From Ruminococcus sp. AF31-8BH (GTDB taxonomy: Bacteria; Bacillota; Clostridia; Lachnospirales; Lachnospiraceae), in contig NZ_QTVN01000011.1 of assembly GCF_003460605.1 (NCBI RefSeq), positions 54,303-118,302 of the forward strand: a stretch of 64,000 nt of DNA, given 5' to 3'. Both the position numbers and the translations under genes were made by a program. Below the pieces are notes generated by a model. The model made no database searches and was not told the origin of the DNA. It saw only the letters and a program-made list of their open reading frames with translations. Below, piece by piece: positions 27,529-37,329 of the stretch; position 1 is the first letter of the stretch; the number at the start of each line of letters is the position of its first letter.

Positions 27529-30303
27529 TTATTGAACATGATAAAAAATACCTTTTACCGAAAACAGTCCGTCTTTTTTCACCTGTAAAATCATATGTAC
27601 TTTCTCATTTGCCGAAAATCCCTTCAGGCTTATCATGGTATCCTTTTCCTCTTTATTCTCCAGGACTATTTGTTTGTCCAGAAATGTTTCCGGGGTTGGA
27701 TTCGGCCAGCAATCTTTTTCATGAAAAATCCGGACTCTTATAGATCCCTTGAATTTTTTCCATATCAGGAATAATTCTTTGTTCTCATCAAACTTGGGGA
27801 TTACAATCGTATTTGTATAAATTTCATAACCATCTCCCACCGTTCTCTGGCATTTCCTGAGATCCACCGGTTCACTTGTATTCATATCATTGAAATCATA
27901 TCTCTGATCAATAGACATTAAATCCTGTGTATCCGGCCATTTACGAAAATTCTTAATTTCCATACCACCGGAGCATAATACCACTCTTTTTAATCCGGTT
28001 TTCTTTTGCGGTATATAAGATTCTGTTTTTATCAGTCCGATTTCCGGACAATTCCACTGTGCTTCAACAAGTTCTGCATTTTCCTCTACCCTGATAATTG
28101 TCTGCATTTTGCCGGAAAACATTGTTCTTTCATGCTTCAAACTACTCGACAGATCCTTAGGATCTCCATTGTCCAGAGACAGTATTTCTCCTCCCTGTAA
28201 CACCTGACACTGAACCAGCGCATCTGCATCCGTACAGATATATCCGTTTTCATCTTCCATCCACAATTCATAAATCAATGCATCTTCACCAGTATCGGAT
28301 GCTGAATTACACCTTTTTACACATAACTGAGAGGGCTTTCCGGCAGTATGCAATACTTTTTCCAAACAACGTCCATCTTCCATATACCCTGTTGCTTTTA
28401 TTTCTCCCGGTTCATATATCACTTCATAAATAACAGGCTCAAACGGAGAAACTCTTCTTTTTTCATACTTCTCTCCGTTTACTTCCAGTTCAACTTCTTT
28501 CAAATTTGTATAAAGACATACTTCTACCTTCTCGCCTTCATGCCCTTTCAGATTCCAGGATGGCATGATATGCAGCATTGGTTCTTTATTCCAACAGGAT
28601 TTAACCAGATAGCAATTATCTTTTTCCATGGCACAGTTATCATATATCCCCGAACCGCCGATTGTCATAGGCCACCTTGCCTCTCCACGGTATTCCATTC
28701 CTGCCCACAGAAATGTTCCTGCTATATATTCATGTGTTTCAGATTGTTTTATTGCATCACTATAGGAACTTCCAAATGCTACCCTTTTTTTATCATAAGC
28801 AGAAGCATATCCCCCTTTTCGTTCACATCCGCTTTCTTCAAAATATATCCCTCTATTATTATTAGATGCTCCTGATTCTGTAGCTACAATTGGCTTATCC
28901 GGGTGTATCTCATGCATTTTATCATATTCGTCTATACGATAGTTTACAGCAACTACATCCGAAGCAGTTGCTGCAAACGAATCATAGAATCCTCCATTTA
29001 ACGCAATTGTTACCGGTCTGAGCGGATCAATTGTATGAATAAATTTTTTCATATTCTCTACTAATCGTTTTCCAACCTCAGAATCCTGCAAAGGTTCTTC
29101 ATTTCCGACAGACCATAGAATCACAGACGGATGATTCATATCCCGATAGCACATAGATAAAATTTGTTTCTGAGTTTCTTCACTGAAATTAAACTTTCTA
29201 TTTTCATCAATAACCAGCATCCCGAGACGATCGCATATATCCAGAATTGCCGGGTCCGGATTATGGTGTGCACATCGATATGCATTTACTCCCAGTTCCT
29301 TTAATTTTCTGATTCTATACTCAGCCACATTTGCAGGTACTGCTACTCCTAATCTTCCATGATCCTGATGCATACAGACACCTCTTAATTTTATCTGATT
29401 TCCATTCAGAAAAAATCCATGATCCGGATCAAATCTTATATCTCTGAAACCAAAGTCTGCACAATCCTGGTCTAGCAGCTCCTCTTTTCTGTATAAGCAA
29501 ATTCTGACTTTATGCAAAGCACAATGCTCCAAATCCCAAAGAACCGGACAATGAATAGCTGCATTCATCTTTTTCCTGTTCTTTCCAAATTCAACGATTG
29601 TATTATCATCTCCTTCACAGACAACTGTCCCCTCTGAATTCAGAACCTGATAAACAATTTTCAGTTTCTGACATTCTTCAAAACTGTAAATATCTAAATC
29701 CATCTCCAGATCCCAGCAGTCTCCATGAAGTTTTTTTGGTTTTACCCTTATTCCCCACATATCCAGAGCAATTTTATTCGTTTTAATCAGCCAGACATTC
29801 CTGTAAATTCCTGCTCCTTCATACCACCATCCTTCCACATCACCATCATTTGTAATATGTACGGCAATCACATTTTCTTCCCCATTGCAGTAAACATAAG
29901 GAGTCAGATCCATATAAAAGCTATTATACATACTTGAATTCTGGCCTACCGGATGGCCATTCAGCCATACCTCCGTATTTTTTCCTGCTCCTTCAAAATA
30001 TAACACTATTCTTTTATCCGAATCGTTTCGGTTTAATCGAAAAGTCCGGCGATACCATGCATTCTCTCTCTCATATCCCCCCTGCGATTCATTATTATCT
30101 GCCGAAGGGATCTGTTCAATCACATAATCATGCGGCAACACAACGTCTGAAAATGCACCTTCATAAAATAATTCTGAAGCTGCATTTTGTCCACTCTGAG
30201 CTTTCGCATGCATATACGTCGCAAAATGTCCTCTGATCGTATCATATGGAATTTCTCCCCGGTAAAATTTCCATCCTTGATTCATATTCAGTTTTTCTCT
30301 CAT
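27529..30303 (-). CDS. GH2 family glycosidase, long form
   Basis: 924 residues. N-terminal jelly roll (about 60-170), Ig-like domain (180-290), catalytic barrel (300-580), then two or more beta domains filling the last 300 residues, with a distinct C-terminal module from about residue 770. Acid/base Glu402 in WSVGNEEP, nucleophile Glu476 in IVATESGAS. No signal peptide. Probably a beta-galactosidase acting on desulfated galactan oligosaccharides; beta-glucuronidase-like specificity is possible. Its ribosome site GAGG sits directly after the T-run of a long-range hairpin (30314-30446). Confidence 0.86.
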   Translation of the reverse strand: MREKLNMNQGWKFYRGEIPYDTIRGHFATYMHAKAQSGQNAASELFYEGAFSDVVLPHDYVIEQIPSADNNESQGGYERENAWYRRTFRLNRNDSDKRIVLYFEGAGKNTEVWLNGHPVGQNSSMYNSFYMDLTPYVYCNGEENVIAVHITNDGDVEGWWYEGAGIYRNVWLIKTNKIALDMWGIRVKPKKLHGDCWDLEMDLDIYSFEECQKLKIVYQVLNSEGTVVCEGDDNTIVEFGKNRKKMNAAIHCPVLWDLEHCALHKVRICLYRKEELLDQDCADFGFRDIRFDPDHGFFLNGNQIKLRGVCMHQDHGRLGVAVPANVAEYRIRKLKELGVNAYRCAHHNPDPAILDICDRLGMLVIDENRKFNFSEETQKQILSMCYRDMNHPSVILWSVGNEEPLQDSEVGKRLVENMKKFIHTIDPLRPVTIALNGGFYDSFAATASDVVAVNYRIDEYDKMHEIHPDKPIVATESGASNNNRGIYFEESGCERKGGYASAYDKKRVAFGSSYSDAIKQSETHEYIAGTFLWAGMEYRGEARWPMTIGGSGIYDNCAMEKDNCYLVKSCWNKEPMLHIMPSWNLKGHEGEKVEVCLYTNLKEVELEVNGEKYEKRRVSPFEPVIYEVIYEPGEIKATGYMEDGRCLEKVLHTAGKPSQLCVKRCNSASDTGEDALIYELWMEDENGYICTDADALVQCQVLQGGEILSLDNGDPKDLSSSLKHERTMFSGKMQTIIRVEENAELVEAQWNCPEIGLIKTESYIPQKKTGLKRVVLCSGGMEIKNFRKWPDTQDLMSIDQRYDFNDMNTSEPVDLRKCQRTVGDGYEIYTNTIVIPKFDENKELFLIWKKFKGSIRVRIFHEKDCWPNPTPETFLDKQIVLENKEEKDTMISLKGFSANEKVHMILQVKKDGLFSVKGIFYHVQ

Positions 30304-30313
30304 ACACTTTTAC

Positions 30314-30446
30314 CTCAAAAAAAGTTGTTTGTCCCTACGACCAAAATTTTCTTTTAGCTATCTTTTACAATTATTCGTCCACAAACTACTGAACAATTTT
30401 CCCCAAAACTAAATTTCAATTTTGTATCATTAGCACAAACAACTTT
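30314..30446 (-). promoter_or_regulatory. large-loop terminator/attenuator-like structure before GH2
   Basis: AAAGTTGTTTGT and ACAAACAACTTT (30435-30446 and 30321-30332) are 12-base perfect complements about 100 bases apart. On the leftward transcript the second arm runs straight into TTTTTTT and then the GH2 ribosome site. The 155-base gap holds no gene. This could attenuate the downstream part of the operon or stabilise mRNA. Confidence 0.5.
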
Positions 30447-30458
30447 CCTTTTTTCTTT

Positions 30459-31334
30459 TTAACCTTTTATAGATCCAATCATTACACCTTTGACAAAATG
30501 CTTCTGTACAAACGGGTATATACATAAAATAGGTACAATTACCAAAATCATCGAAGCAGCCTGAATACCTTCCGGTACGGACTGTACTGTCGAAGCATCA
30601 ATATTCAGACCAGTCTGAGATGCCATTGTTGCACCCATCATAATATTTCTCAAATACAAAGTAACCGGATAACGATCTCCATCATTCAAATAAAGCAATG
30701 CAGCAAACCAGTCATTCCAGTATGCAACCGAAATAAATAAGGTCATTGTCGCTAAAATTGGTTTAGATAAAGGCAAGGCAATTTTAGTAAAAAATCCCAA
30801 CTGAGATAATCCGTCAATACTGGAGGCTTCTTCCAACTCAACCGGTAATCCTTCAAAATAAGTCTTCATCAGTAATACATTATACGGAATGATAGCTCCA
30901 GGTATAACAATCGCCCATATTGTATCTAACATATTCAGATTTTTAATCAAATTATACGTCGGGATCAGTCCACCACCAAAAAACATCGTAAATACAATTA
31001 ATCTCAAAATGACTACTCTTCCAACCAGTCTCTTTTTCGATAAAGCATACGCACAGATCGTTGTCATAAAAAGGCCAATCACTGTTCCCAATACAGTATA
31101 CACGATGGTATTTTTATAATTAATCCAGAACTTACTTTCTTTCATCAAACCTTTATATGTATCCAAACTGAAATCAATTGGTAAAAGTTTAACCTCTCCT
31201 GTTAAGATTCCTGTATTACTACTCAATGAAACCGCCAATTGATTTAAAATCGGGTATAAAGTAAGAACAATAAGGACGACCATCAAAATAATATTAAATA
31301 TTTCAAATACAATTCTACTTTTGCTCTTTTTCAT
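30459..31334 (-). CDS. carbohydrate ABC transporter permease (LplC/CUT1)
   Basis: 291 residues with about six membrane segments. The EAA loop EEASSIDGLSQLGFFTKIAL contacts the ATPase. C-terminal KHFVKGVMIGSIKG is typical of LplC/YtcP proteins. Partner of the permease 15 bases upstream. No ATP-binding subunit is encoded here; such importers commonly share a housekeeping MsmX-type ATPase. Confidence 0.92.
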   Translation of the reverse strand: MKKSKSRIVFEIFNIILMVVLIVLTLYPILNQLAVSLSSNTGILTGEVKLLPIDFSLDTYKGLMKESKFWINYKNTIVYTVLGTVIGLFMTTICAYALSKKRLVGRVVILRLIVFTMFFGGGLIPTYNLIKNLNMLDTIWAIVIPGAIIPYNVLLMKTYFEGLPVELEEASSIDGLSQLGFFTKIALPLSKPILATMTLFISVAYWNDWFAALLYLNDGDRYPVTLYLRNIMMGATMASQTGLNIDASTVQSVPEGIQAASMILVIVPILCIYPFVQKHFVKGVMIGSIKG

Positions 31335-31348
31335 TCTTCATTGTCCTC

Positions 31349-32299
31349 CTACCACAATCCGCATCCCCAGCGTTTATTCGTAATACGATTTGCCATCCAC
31401 AATAATGTCAGACTGATTACTCCCTGGAATAATCCAACTGCAGTACCATAACTATAATTAGCGCCCATAAGACCAATACGATATACAAACGTCTGAATAA
31501 TGTCTGCTGTTTCATATGTTGTTGGAGTATACATAAGAAGTACCTTTTCAAAACCTATATTCAGGATATTTCCCAGAGAAATTATCAGATTAATGGCAAT
31601 CGTAGGCAACATAATCGGGAGTGTAATATGAATGGCCTGTTTAATTTTTCCCGCTCCATCTACCATAGCTGCCTCATACTGTTCCTGATCTGCAGAAGAA
31701 AGAACCGCCATATAAATAATCGAATTCCATCCTACAAACTGCCATAATTCAGAGCATATGTAAATAATTCGAAACCAGAAAGGATCATTCATAAAATAAA
31801 TGGCCTCTCCGCCAAAATATTCTATGATTCTGTTTACAATTCCTGTAGATGGTGATAACATGGCATTCATCATTGCCACTACAACGACCACAGAAAGAAA
31901 TCGAGGAATAATCGTAACAGACTGCACTACTTTTTTAAATTTCTTTTGCATTAATTCATTCAAAAGAAGTGAAAAAATAATCGGTATCGGAAAACAGATC
32001 AGTAAACTGATACCACTCAGAACTACCGTGTTTTTAAAGGCATTCCAGAAAGCCTCATCCTTTAAAAACATTTCAAAATACCGGAATCCTTCCCAGGACA
32101 CGCCAAAATATGATTGCCCCGGAACGTATTTACGAAAAGCAATAATATTTCCAAACATAGGAATATACTTAAATACTACAAAGTAAATAATAGGAAGAAT
32201 CAAAAAAATATATAACGTTGTATTCTTTTTCATACTGGTTCCCAGTTCTTTTATGCCTGTAAAACCAGGTTTCTTTTCTTTTTTTTTGCTTTTTTTCAT
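31349..32299 (-). CDS. carbohydrate ABC transporter permease (LplB/CUT1)
   Basis: 316 residues with six membrane segments. EAA loop EQYEAAMVDGAGKIKQAIHI. The N-terminus is Lys-rich and cytoplasmic (KKSKKKEKKPGFTG). Belongs to the LplB/PTP family that imports oligosaccharides together with a long lipoprotein receptor. Placed between the receptor and LplC in the usual order. Confidence 0.92.
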   Translation of the reverse strand: MKKSKKKEKKPGFTGIKELGTSMKKNTTLYIFLILPIIYFVVFKYIPMFGNIIAFRKYVPGQSYFGVSWEGFRYFEMFLKDEAFWNAFKNTVVLSGISLLICFPIPIIFSLLLNELMQKKFKKVVQSVTIIPRFLSVVVVVAMMNAMLSPSTGIVNRIIEYFGGEAIYFMNDPFWFRIIYICSELWQFVGWNSIIYMAVLSSADQEQYEAAMVDGAGKIKQAIHITLPIMLPTIAINLIISLGNILNIGFEKVLLMYTPTTYETADIIQTFVYRIGLMGANYSYGTAVGLFQGVISLTLLWMANRITNKRWGCGLW

Positions 32300-32339
32300 T
32301 TTAGGCCTCCGAACTTCACTCGGTTATCTACATGAATCA

Positions 32340-32370
32340 GATACGGCAGCAAATTCACTGCTACCGTATC
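32340..32370 (-). promoter_or_regulatory. intercistronic stem-loop after the receptor gene
   Basis: GATACGGTAGCA and TGCTGCCGTATC pair (one bulged base) around a short loop on the leftward transcript, 35 bases past the receptor stop. There is no T-run. Such hairpins often protect the receptor mRNA so that more receptor than permease is made. Confidence 0.6.
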
Positions 32371-32404
32371 CCTTCATTACTTTACAGTTTTCAACTCTTT
32401 TTGT

Positions 32405-33934
32405 CTATCTATTTGCCCATGCTTCACTGTACATTTCTTCTAACTGTTTGTAGCCTTTATTCTCGCACTTTTCCACAAAACTATCCCAGTCTTTTTCTAC
32501 ATCCATTGTTCCAAAAATAAATCCTTCCAAAGATGCACTTACATAGTCTACCAGGGTAGACGATACCGCGGATGTTTCATCCATCTGCTCCGGAGTCAAC
32601 GGAGATGCCGGATTGACAGGCGGTACACAGTCATTTTCAACACAATAATCATAGATATCCACTACTTCCTGTGGAAGCGTAGCCTTATAATATTCGGTAT
32701 CGAATCTTACACAGAAATTATTTTCGTAAAGACCATAGTCCGATTGATAATTGATCGTATCATCCAGAAACTTTTTCTTTCCATCTTCTACTTTATATGT
32801 AGTACCTTCTTCTCCAAAAGTCATAGCTACCATAGCTTCATCTGAATAAAGCCAATCAATCATTCGTAATATCGCTTCAAAATTATCCTGTTCTGCAACA
32901 GTAGCCGGAAGTACCCATGCCTGTTCCCATGGTCCGTTCCACTGCAATGCATATTCATTTTCTAAACCTTCAGGAGGTGCCATTGCAACCATATTGAAAT
33001 TCTCATCAAAAGCCTTTCCTTCCTGATTGAAAAGTTTACAGTTTGTAGCCCAGTCATATACAATAAATATTTCGCCTTTGGCAATTCTCTGTTCGTACAC
33101 ACTAGAATCCTGTGTAGAAAATTCCGGATCTAACGCTCCTGATGCATATAATTCTCTCGCATAAGTAACAAACTGTTTCCAGTTATCAGTTGTAGGAGCA
33201 AACACCCAATTATCCTGCTTTTCATCATAAAACATTCCATCTCCTAATGTCCAGCCGGCAATTGTATTATAAGCGCCTGCAATTCCTGCCATAATATTGT
33301 TCGTATAGAAACGATTGGAAATAGGTGTTGATTCCGGATATAACTCTTTTAATTTTAACGCTACATCTTTCAGTTCCTCCAACGTAGTTGGCATTGGCAA
33401 ATTATTTTTCTCCAGAATATCTTTTCTGATCAACCATTGATGATCCTGAATCGTAGCCGTTTTTGCTTTAATCGGAAGCATATAGTATTTTCCGTCTGCC
33501 ATTCTCTGTCTGTCCATATATTTTTCCAAACCGTTGTCCTTCAGGTATTTCTGAAAGTTAGGAAGTTTATCCACATAATCACTGACTGGCAACAACAGAC
33601 CGGACAAAGCATCCTTTGGTTTCGGGAATGTTTTTGTAACAATGTCCGGTATCTCCCCGGAATTAAATACCACCTGGGTTTTCGTAGCCTGGTCAGAAAC
33701 CGGCACAGACTGAATATTCAGCTTTACATCTGCATTCTCTTCAATCATTTTTAAAGAAAGCCAATCTTCAGAAAACGGAGCAGCTGCATCTTCAAAAATC
33801 ATCATTGAGATTTCATTGCTTCCCTCTTTTGCACCATTTGCAGAGTCTGATTTCTTGTTTTCACTTCCACAACCGCTCATACATCCTACTACCATTGCTG
33901 TAACAACCAGTAGACTTATCAGTTTCTTTTTCAT
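32405..33934 (-). CDS. extracellular solute-binding lipoprotein (oligosaccharide receptor)
   Basis: 509 residues. A Lys-rich start, hydrophobic stretch and lipobox (VVGC at 15-18 or MSGC at 19-22) give membrane anchoring. The mature part resembles LplA/family-1 binding proteins, long as expected for oligosaccharide receptors. AGGAGG precedes the start and a strong promoter lies at 33983-34011. First gene of an operon running receptor, permease, permease, GH2, sulfatase, GH29, UroD-like. Likely ligand: sulfated agaran/porphyran oligosaccharide. Confidence 0.9.
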   Translation of the reverse strand: MKKKLISLLVVTAMVVGCMSGCGSENKKSDSANGAKEGSNEISMMIFEDAAAPFSEDWLSLKMIEENADVKLNIQSVPVSDQATKTQVVFNSGEIPDIVTKTFPKPKDALSGLLLPVSDYVDKLPNFQKYLKDNGLEKYMDRQRMADGKYYMLPIKAKTATIQDHQWLIRKDILEKNNLPMPTTLEELKDVALKLKELYPESTPISNRFYTNNIMAGIAGAYNTIAGWTLGDGMFYDEKQDNWVFAPTTDNWKQFVTYARELYASGALDPEFSTQDSSVYEQRIAKGEIFIVYDWATNCKLFNQEGKAFDENFNMVAMAPPEGLENEYALQWNGPWEQAWVLPATVAEQDNFEAILRMIDWLYSDEAMVAMTFGEEGTTYKVEDGKKKFLDDTINYQSDYGLYENNFCVRFDTEYYKATLPQEVVDIYDYCVENDCVPPVNPASPLTPEQMDETSAVSSTLVDYVSASLEGFIFGTMDVEKDWDSFVEKCENKGYKQLEEMYSEAWANR

Positions 33935-33982
33935 TGTTTTTCCTCCTATTTAACATTTTATTTGACTTGTTTTTGTACATTT

Positions 33983-34011
33983 ATTATATTCTATTTTTCT
34001 TTTCTTTTCAA
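33983..34011 (-). promoter_or_regulatory. promoter of the transporter/sulfatase operon
   Basis: Leftward TTGAAA (34011-34006), 17 bases, TATAAT (33988-33983), then about 50 bases to the receptor start. Nearly the same layout and flanks as the AHG-operon promoter. The rest of 33934-34160 is AT-rich with no gene. Confidence 0.82.
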
Positions 34012-34159
34012 TACCTTTTGTAACATTCCATGTTTTACATAATTTTTCTTGTCACTTTTTATGTATTTTGCATAATTATGGATTTTCATATATTTATAAA
34101 ATATTGATTCTTATCCCATTTTATATTTAATTTTGTATATTATATTTCCTCTAATTTCA

Positions 34160-34199
34160 AAAAAAAACGGGTCAAAACCAAAGTTTTATCCCGTTTTTT
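34160..34199 (-). terminator. intrinsic terminator of the sulfatase gene
   Basis: AAAAAACGGG and CCCGTTTTTT, extended by an ATAAAAC/GTTTTGA-type inner pairing, end in a long T-run on the leftward transcript directly after the sulfatase stop at 34208. The plus strand also ends in TTTTTT. Confidence 0.85.
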
Positions 34200-34207
34200 C
34201 TCTGATA

Positions 34208-35713
34208 CTATCTTTTCTCATCCATCGTTGTCTTTTTTCTCACCGCTGTGATCATAGGTAGCCCTGTATCATAATCTAATTGCCTGGGCTCATATTCCTC
34301 ATTTTCTCTTTGTCTTGTATAACCATCATTTTCCCAACGAGCAGTTTTATCTTTTCTCCATGGTCTGACACCCCACTGATATCCACGATAAGGATCTCTG
34401 GTCTGATTCATATGTTCCAACAACAAATCATGCAGTTCATTTCTTACACAACTATATTCTTCGTTGTTGATAAGATTATGTATCTCATACGGATCTTTTT
34501 CCATATCATACAGTTCATCACTGTCCAAAAGATGAATTACTAGCTTGTAACGTTCATTTACAACAGCCCGCATCATCTGTAATCCTCCGAAACCATCATG
34601 ATCCGTCTCGTAACGTGTAAATTCAAGATATACTTCATCATTAATTTTTTCTTCATGATTTCGTATCTGTGGCAACATACTTTTTCCTTCCAACAATTTA
34701 GGAACAGGAAGTCCCATATAATCCATAATCGTCGGTGTAAGATCGATATGAGATGCCGGCTCTGTAATAACTTTTCCTTTCTCTCCCCCACGTATGATCA
34801 AAGGTATGTTCGCCACTTCTTTATACGCGGTTGCATTTTTCATTTGAAGTCTGTGGGCTCCTAACATATCTCCATGATCAGATGTATAAATTACAAGTGC
34901 ATCAGGTAATAATTCATCAATCTTATCTATCACTCGTCCCATTTCATAATCAACAAAAGAATTACATCCTAAAAATAAAGCCAATTGTTTTGAAGGACGA
35001 TTTATTTCCTGTATACTGGAATGAAGTGCATCACCCGCCCACAATCTTTGCATGAAAGGTTTCTTACTTAAGTCATCTTGAAAATTCGGGTTATCTGCAA
35101 ACTTAAATCCGGAATACATGGTATTATAAGGTGCAGGACACAAACTAGGACCATGTGGTTCATCATAAGACACCACCAGAAAAAAATCTTCCTCTTTATA
35201 TTTTTCCAAGAAATCAAGGGCACGGTTTGAACACTGATGAGCATAAGTAAAATCTTCACTCATATCCTCCTCATAAGAAGTATCTGATTTTCTGGATTTT
35301 ATTCTCTCTTCTGCAGTTAATTCTTCAAGATAACAGCGCATATCATACCAATACTCTTCGTCCCACCCTTCTGGACATTTTCCCAATCCAAAATAATCTC
35401 CACCATCCAGATGCCATTTCCCGATATATCCACAATGAATATTATGATCACTGAGTCTTTGTCCAACTGTTTTAACATTATCTCCGAGTGCAACAGAATT
35501 AGTCACCATACCATTTGAATGAGGGAATACTCCGGTAAAAATTGCACTTCTTGCCGGACCGCATACTGGTTGACACGTGTACGCATTTTCATAGCGCAAT
35601 CCCTGCGCTGCCAGCCTGTCCAGATTCGGTGTCTTCATTCTTTCATCCCCATAACACCCTAACATATCCTTTCTGGTTGTGTCTGTCATCAGTAAAATAA
35701 TTTGTTTTTTCAT
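34208..35713 (-). CDS. S1-family sulfatase, Cys-type (second)
   Basis: 501 residues. Activation site Cys51-Gly-Pro-Ala-Arg55 in QPVCGPARSAIFTG. Metal site MTDTTRKD at 9-16, YTSDHGDMLGAH downstream and GKWHLDGG between. Differs from the 25981 sulfatase in length of loops and C-terminus, so it probably takes a different sulfate position. No signal peptide. Has its own terminator and likely shares a transcript with the two regulators upstream. Needs the maturases. Confidence 0.87.
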   Translation of the reverse strand: MKKQIILLMTDTTRKDMLGCYGDERMKTPNLDRLAAQGLRYENAYTCQPVCGPARSAIFTGVFPHSNGMVTNSVALGDNVKTVGQRLSDHNIHCGYIGKWHLDGGDYFGLGKCPEGWDEEYWYDMRCYLEELTAEERIKSRKSDTSYEEDMSEDFTYAHQCSNRALDFLEKYKEEDFFLVVSYDEPHGPSLCPAPYNTMYSGFKFADNPNFQDDLSKKPFMQRLWAGDALHSSIQEINRPSKQLALFLGCNSFVDYEMGRVIDKIDELLPDALVIYTSDHGDMLGAHRLQMKNATAYKEVANIPLIIRGGEKGKVITEPASHIDLTPTIMDYMGLPVPKLLEGKSMLPQIRNHEEKINDEVYLEFTRYETDHDGFGGLQMMRAVVNERYKLVIHLLDSDELYDMEKDPYEIHNLINNEEYSCVRNELHDLLLEHMNQTRDPYRGYQWGVRPWRKDKTARWENDGYTRQRENEEYEPRQLDYDTGLPMITAVRKKTTMDEKR

Positions 35714-35745
35714 TTTATTAATACCCTCTCAACTTGCATATTTAT

Positions 35746-36438
35746 TTACATTTCATTATAAAGAGAAGTCACCATATTAAAAATTTTTTCATTAGAAAAA
35801 ATAGAAGTATAATTCTCTTTTGTCTTTTTCAAGTGCAATAACATAGCATCTTTCACCTGAGCAATTTCTTTTTTCTTCAATGCTGCTAAAATTTGTTCAT
35901 GCTCGTTATATGTTTCCATAAAACGTTCCGGTGTTAACTGTGTCAGCCATCGCGTACGCTGTGTCTGTAAATTAATCCTGTGATTAATGTCTAGAAATCG
36001 TTTGTTTCCTGCCGCTTCAAATAGAATTTGATGAAACTCATGATCACATTGAAAAATATTTTCCAAATTTCCTACCATGATATTTTCACGCAATTTTTTC
36101 TGTAATTCAGAAATATTTTCTAAAAATTCCAAGGATACCCTGTCTTTATTCAAAATGATTTCCAGTACTTTTACTTCTATTGCCTCCCGCACCTCAATGA
36201 TTTCTATAATATCATCAAGATGAATAGGACTTACAATGAACTTGGATCTTTTTCGTTCTAACACCCCGTTATCAACCAAAAGCATCATCGCTTCTCTCAC
36301 AGGCGTACGACTGACTCCTAATTCCTTTGCAATTTCCGCATCAGAAACCACATCTCCTGATTTTATTTCATAATTTTCTATTTTGTTCAGTAAAATTTCC
36401 GTTGCTGTCGCTACAGAATCCCTTCCTATTCTTGGCAT
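35746..36438 (-). CDS. GntR-family (FadR subfamily) regulator
   Basis: About 230 residues. Winged helix with VVSDAEIAKELGVSRTPVRE and MMLLVDNGVLERKRS; an all-helical FCD effector domain follows (CDHEFHQILFEAAGNKRF). ATG 36438 (MPRIGRDS) has GGAGGTAATGTT upstream; an in-frame ATG at 36459 is less likely. FadR-type regulators with sugar-acid effectors commonly control KDG-type pathways, so it may sense an AHG-derived acid. Lies 32 bases before the sulfatase gene. Confidence 0.87.
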   Translation of the reverse strand: MPRIGRDSVATATEILLNKIENYEIKSGDVVSDAEIAKELGVSRTPVREAMMLLVDNGVLERKRSKFIVSPIHLDDIIEIIEVREAIEVKVLEIILNKDRVSLEFLENISELQKKLRENIMVGNLENIFQCDHEFHQILFEAAGNKRFLDINHRINLQTQRTRWLTQLTPERFMETYNEHEQILAALKKKEIAQVKDAMLLHLKKTKENYTSIFSNEKIFNMVTSLYNEM

Positions 36439-36481
36439 AACATTACCTCCGCTTCTCATTTTTCATCATTGTTCTTCCCGT

Positions 36482-37213
36482 TTATTCACCGTGATAGAAC
36501 TTTGGAGAGTATCCCATTTCTTCTTTAAATATTCTGCTGAACTGTGAAGATGAAGCAAATCCACACATCTGTGCAATTTCTGTACAGGAATAATTCTTTT
36601 CTTCCAATAAGGCACATGCATTTCGAATCCTCTGTTGAATAATGTATTTTTTAATAGATACCCCTGTGATCTTTTTAAATTTCTGCCGTAGATAGTCATA
36701 ATTGTAATTCATTTCTTTTGATATATCAAATACATTTTTCCGAAATATCAGACTCGAATCTATTTCATTAATCAGCTGGTAAATATCCTTATCTTTATTT
36801 TCCACCCTGCTTTCTCTTTCCAGTTGTATCAAAATTTCCACAATTATCACATTACACAGATCATAATATCTTAATTTTTTATTAGTATATTCTTCCACGA
36901 TACGCAAAAATAATCGATGCGCGATATTATTACCCAAAGGGTAGATTCCGGATTGTAACATTTGAATTTCTTTTTTACTTTTGAATCTTATACATATATA
37001 TTCCGTATAACTTTCTGCCACATAATCTTTTATATCTGTATTTTTCATAAGCAGAACTGAATTCTTTTCATATTTGTAATCAGTTTTATTAATTCTTACT
37101 CTCCCGCATCCGTTACAAAAATAAATCATCTCATGACTGCTGTATGAAAAACCACTGATACATTCATCTGGCTGGTAAAACATGGAAAACACACTTTCTA
37201 ATTGTATATCCAT
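36482..37213 (-). CDS. AraC-family transcriptional regulator
   Basis: 243 residues. N-terminal cupin-like sensing part (ISGFSYSSHEMIYFCNGCGR), C-terminal double helix-turn-helix (NVFDISKEMNYNYDYLRQKF and CTEIAQMCGFASSSQFSRIF). Divergent from the GH2 gene at 37330 across 116 bases, so it likely controls that gene and itself. Followed by the GntR gene 43 bases on. Confidence 0.87.
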   Translation of the reverse strand: MDIQLESVFSMFYQPDECISGFSYSSHEMIYFCNGCGRVRINKTDYKYEKNSVLLMKNTDIKDYVAESYTEYICIRFKSKKEIQMLQSGIYPLGNNIAHRLFLRIVEEYTNKKLRYYDLCNVIIVEILIQLERESRVENKDKDIYQLINEIDSSLIFRKNVFDISKEMNYNYDYLRQKFKKITGVSIKKYIIQQRIRNACALLEEKNYSCTEIAQMCGFASSSQFSRIFKEEMGYSPKFYHGE

Positions 37214-37293
37214 TCAAACCTCCGAATCATGCAAAAAAAACAGTTTAAACCTCTCCGATTTGATATATTATTTTTTCTTCTATATGTGTATTA

Positions 37294-37299
37294 TATAAT
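37294..37299 (+). promoter_or_regulatory. -10 of the rightward GH2 gene
   Basis: TATAAT 30 bases upstream of the GH2 start, with no good -35, as expected for an activator-dependent promoter beside an AraC gene. The palindromic GTTTAAAC near 37240 is a candidate binding site. Confidence 0.4.
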
Positions 37300-37329
37300 A
37301 TCATAAGATAAAAGAAAAGAGGTTTTTGA

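Noticed and set aside
28348..28875. Long rightward frame inside the GH2 gene (27529-30303)
   Set aside because: Antisense to a conserved catalytic domain; Phe/Cys/Tyr-rich composition typical of shadow frames.
31800..32186. 128-codon rightward frame inside the LplB permease
   Set aside because: Mirror of a conserved membrane protein; no start signal.
11079..34011. Carrageenan (3,6-anhydro-D-galactose) pathway as the explanation of the core
   Set aside because: No GH127/GH129-type anhydro-D-galactosidase or GH16 is present. GH117 and the MDR/SDR inversion pair point to the L-sugar. Kept only as an alternative.
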